A stretch of DNA of 64,000 nt from UBA6244 sp965140775. GTDB lineage: Bacteria; Bacteroidota; Bacteroidia; Bacteroidales; F082. The position numbers and the translations under genes are program-made. Positions 61,710 through 64,000 of this stretch are shown in pieces (the first letter of the stretch is position 1; each line of letters opens with the position of its first letter). The DNA lies in assembly GCA_965140775.1 (NCBI GenBank), contig OZ223471.1, positions 1,922,001-1,986,000 of the forward strand, in the 5' to 3' direction. The notes under the pieces were generated by a model. It saw only the letters and a program-made list of their open reading frames with translations, ran no database searches and had not been told where the DNA came from.

Positions 61710-62984
61710 CTATTTTTGTTTCAATAATTCATGCCCGAATCTGCATTCGAGGCACCGTTTTTTGTCGCAGTAGTTGTTTTTTAATTGCAGCAGCGCCTGC
61801 GATTGCAGTGCAGAGCCTGCTGCCAGCCCGCATGATTCAAACAGTCGGGTGACGGCATTTTGTTCCACAGGTATCAGGTCGAGCCAGCTTAAGGCCTTTT
61901 GTTGCAATTCATCACGGCCATGCAGTTGCCCGTAAACAAACAAAAAGGGTATGATGGTGTTGATTATGATCAGGTTAGCAGACAAAGTGCCCAATTTCTT
62001 TTTTCGTTTTGGCAGGGCTTCACGGTCGAAATGAAAATGGTTGTCCCAATATTCAGAGGCACCTACATCAAATAAATGTTGCACATGACTAAATTTGCTG
62101 GCTTCGAGCATGGTATTGAGAAGTTCGGGCGACTTATAAAACAAGGCTGCCAATTGCGATATCCGGATGGTGGGAAAGTTGGCCGGGCGCATGCGCATAA
62201 ACTTCCATACCTTTTTATTCATGGGTTTTAGTCCGTATTTACCTGCCAAAAATTCGTATTCAATGCGCAAACGATTGGGGTAATTGTCTTTGAAACGTTT
62301 ACTCAACAAACCTGCCTGCCCAAACAGCAAGGCTTCCAGTTGCCACAAATTGTCCTTGTGCCTGGCCAAAACCTGCAGGGGAGTAACTACAGCAAGATGT
62401 TCCATGGCATCGGCATTGGTTTTAAAGCCGAAATTTCTGCTCAATTTTTGATAAAACGATTCATTAAAGTCTTGATTAGCTGCCGATAAACTTTTGTTAA
62501 TAGAAAAGGCTTTTTCTCCAAGTCGTTCAATCATCAGCGAATCGAACCAGGCCATGCGGGTGAAATGGTTGACAGATTTGAGGAGCAGGTGGCACGGAAT
62601 GGGGTGCAAGGTAGAGATGAAGTCGGTATAACGATTAAGCAATACGGGGTCAAATTCGTTTTTTACCTCCAGGGTGGGAATCCGTTCGCCATTTTTTCGT
62701 TGAATGGGTTGGTCGTTTTCCAACACCACATGTAAAATGATGTTGTGATAAGCCTCGTCATGTTGATGCCCGTGTTTGAACCAATCCGATGCTTTCACAT
62801 GAATTTCAATGTTTCCTGCCCAAAGGGTGTCGCCAATTCTTACTCTGGCGTTAAACAAATCGGGGCCGCTGTCGGTGTTGCGGATACCCGGTGCTTCCAC
62901 ATGCAGGAGTTGTCCGTCTGTGGTAAACAGCCTGGCTCGAAACAATTGAAAAGTCCAGAGGTAGAGGATAAAATTTTCATTCAT
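61710..62984 (-). CDS. DUF2851 family protein
   Basis: The 424-residue protein is recognised by FNARVRIGDTLWAGNIEIHV, DEAYHNIILHVV and the Cys cluster at the C-terminus (CDKKRCLECRFG). It has no signal peptide, so it should be cytoplasmic. This family is typical of Bacteroidota and its function is unknown. Neighbouring genes do not suggest a role. Confidence 0.85.
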   Translation of the reverse strand: MNENFILYLWTFQLFRARLFTTDGQLLHVEAPGIRNTDSGPDLFNARVRIGDTLWAGNIEIHVKASDWFKHGHQHDEAYHNIILHVVLENDQPIQRKNGERIPTLEVKNEFDPVLLNRYTDFISTLHPIPCHLLLKSVNHFTRMAWFDSLMIERLGEKAFSINKSLSAANQDFNESFYQKLSRNFGFKTNADAMEHLAVVTPLQVLARHKDNLWQLEALLFGQAGLLSKRFKDNYPNRLRIEYEFLAGKYGLKPMNKKVWKFMRMRPANFPTIRISQLAALFYKSPELLNTMLEASKFSHVQHLFDVGASEYWDNHFHFDREALPKRKKKLGTLSANLIIINTIIPFLFVYGQLHGRDELQQKALSWLDLIPVEQNAVTRLFESCGLAAGSALQSQALLQLKNNYCDKKRCLECRFGHELLKQK

Positions 62985-63093
62985 AGCAGGTCAATATTTA
63001 GTTGCAATCATTCCCGAAATTGATTATCTTTGAAGCACTGCAAAAGCGAAAAAATATTTTGTAACTTTGCAGTAAATATTGAAACCTGATTCG

Positions 63094-63381
63094 ATGGCCA
63101 ATGAGCAACTGATAATCTCAGGAATTGAGTATAAAGTTAAGAAAATAGTTGAGTCGAATACACTGCTGAGGGAAGAAAATTTAAAACTAAAGCAGGAATT
63201 GGAAAAACGTGAGAATCGATTGGTATTGTTGGCAGAAGAATTGGAGAGTAAAAAAAGTGAGTTAGTAAAAATTACACTTGCAAACACGCTTGAGAAAGAA
63301 TTTGGTGTTATAGATAGTGAAAAGAGATTGGGAGAGTTGATTGCTGAAATTGACCGTTGTATTGAAGTTTTAAGCGAATAG
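63094..63381 (+). CDS. Small coiled-coil protein upstream of zapA
   Basis: The 95-residue protein is almost entirely heptad-rich coiled coil (IVESNTLLREENLKLKQELE, then KRENRLVLLAEELESKKSEL). I use the ATG at 63094 (MANEQ). It lies 19 nt before zapA and shares a TAACTTTG -7 box (63062-63069) with it. Position and size recall ZapB-like partners of ZapA, but homology is not claimed. Confidence 0.7.
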   Translation: MANEQLIISGIEYKVKKIVESNTLLREENLKLKQELEKRENRLVLLAEELESKKSELVKITLANTLEKEFGVIDSEKRLGELIAEIDRCIEVLSE

Positions 63382-63400
63382 TTACGAAGGAGAGAGAGAA

Positions 63401-63697
63401 ATGAAAGCCAACCTTGACATAAAAGTGCAGATCGCGGGCAGACCATACAGTCTGAGCGTTGCAGTGGAGGAAGAGCGGGTTGTGAGGAAAGCAGCTGATA
63501 CCATTAATCAGACCATTAAAGACTATTCCAAGGCTTTTGAATACAAAGATCAACAGGATTTATTTGCCATGGTAGCGTTGCAGCATGCAGCCAATTCCAT
63601 TCGCATGGAGGAAGAGAAGTCGTTTAGAGAACAAAAGATGGAGACGGATTTGATTGCAATCGATGAACTATTATCTGCTCATATTGACCAAAAGTAA
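63401..63697 (+). CDS. zapA: Cell division protein ZapA
   Basis: ZapA stabilises FtsZ polymers at midcell. The 98 residues have the family N-terminal fold (KVQIAGRPYSLSVAVEEE) followed by a long helix (LFAMVALQHAANSIRMEEEK). Length is normal. It lies between the coiled-coil gene and the 6S RNA. Confidence 0.88.
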   Translation: MKANLDIKVQIAGRPYSLSVAVEEERVVRKAADTINQTIKDYSKAFEYKDQQDLFAMVALQHAANSIRMEEEKSFREQKMETDLIAIDELLSAHIDQK

Positions 63698-63719
63698 TGC
63701 GTTCTTAATAATATAAAAA

Positions 63720-63911
63720 GTGCCCATACGCGGTTTATCAGTTTGTAAACTCAACATTACAACTATTGGGGACAAGCTTAAGGATTTTAGAACAGGCCTG
63801 ATTCCTTCGGGAATTCTCCTTTCGGGGAGGACGCTGGACGTTCGATTTTTCTGGCAGCCCCATACATGTCTTCATGGGGTTTACTAAACCCGGATCGCGT
63901 TGGGCCTTTTT
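63720..63911 (+). ncRNA. ssrS: 6S RNA (SsrS) candidate
   Basis: A region of about 190 nt can fold into one long hairpin. The closing stem pairs GCCCA..ACGCG (63722-63732) with CGCGTTGGGC near 63896-63905, continuing with GGTTTA / TAAACC. Internal hairpins are CCCCAT/ATGGGG, ATTCC-TTCG-GGAAT and TCTCC/GGGGA. A T-run follows the 3' arm. 6S RNA binds RNA polymerase and modulates housekeeping transcription; in E. coli it also lies next to zapA. The boundaries are approximate. Confidence 0.7.
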
Positions 63912-63947
63912 CTCAGCATTTTTGCAGGCAATAACAAAAATCAAAAA

Positions 63948-64000
63948 ATGGAAATAATCATCTATGTTGCTATTGCTGCACTGGGATTGGGCGGTGGGGT
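63948..64000 (+). CDS. rny: Ribonuclease Y (5' end only)
   Basis: The ATG at 63948 opens a frame that runs off the window with MEIIIYVAIAALGLGGG, a membrane-anchor N-terminus as in RNase Y. The 17 residues seen and the position after zapA and 6S RNA support this, but the identification is tentative. Confidence 0.55.
   Translation, partial: MEIIIYVAIAALGLGGG

Noticed and set aside
63738..63944. 68-residue minus-strand frame over the 6S region
   Set aside because: The DNA folds into a 6S-like structure and the frame has no family features.

Overview
The window looks like a chromosomal segment from a Bacteroidota bacterium, most likely an anaerobic or facultative Bacteroidales/Marinilabiliales-type organism. 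The evidence is the TAnnTTTG type -7 promoter element upstream of many genes, the DUF2851 and DUF2807/DUF4097 families, SUMF1-type lipoproteins, the many lipoproteins and outer-membrane barrels, weak Shine-Dalgarno sequences, and a 6S-like RNA between zapA and rny. No species can be named. There are no rRNA or tRNA genes, no CRISPR array, no prophage and no transposase.

Region 1 (1-10 kb) is hydrogen and nickel metabolism. A partial hypF points left. Opposite it runs a tight operon hoxF-hoxU-hoxY-hoxH-hoxW plus a dihydroorotate-dehydrogenase-like flavoprotein, which encodes a soluble NAD-linked group 3d [NiFe] hydrogenase and its endopeptidase. The shared promoter region carries two copies of a TGTTAA-N4-TTAACA palindrome. 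A barrel protein, a His-rich Ni/Co-type permease and a 4-copy, 135-bp tandem repeat follow.

Region 2 (10-16 kb) has truA, a nitronate-monooxygenase-like enzyme, a lipoprotein, and an ECF sigma/anti-sigma pair followed by two exported beta-rich proteins. Region 3 (16-22 kb, minus strand) is a translationally coupled operon nikR-TonB receptor-binding protein-permease-ATPase-methyltransferase. It is probably a nickel (or nickel-chelate) uptake system feeding the hydrogenase.

Region 4 (22-45 kb) is mostly housekeeping: acyl-ACP desaturase, MFS transporter, SUMF1/PKD lipoprotein, tpiA, prmA, a 1.5-kilo-residue exported protein of unknown role, dnaN, a PatB-like C-S lyase, a ybaK-like/arcA/glycosyltransferase/ligA operon, a beta-propeller lipoprotein and a PutP-like symporter. 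A 54-residue membrane protein overlaps the ligA 3' end.

Region 5 (45-64 kb) has uvrA, an ECF sigma factor with a small conserved-looking protein, an AlbA_2 protein, pyrBI, pyrF, prfA, a TPR histidine kinase with its NarL-type regulator, a lipoprotein with a structured leader, a K+ channel, DUF2851, a coiled-coil protein plus zapA, a 6S RNA and the start of rny.

The most notable observations are these: a pyrBI leader whose terminator lies inside a 43-codon open frame and just before pyrB (a candidate attenuator of the E. coli pyrL kind); the duplicated operator of the hox/hyp intergenic region; the NikR operon that includes a methyltransferase; and several well-placed palindromes or direct repeats upstream of accessory genes.
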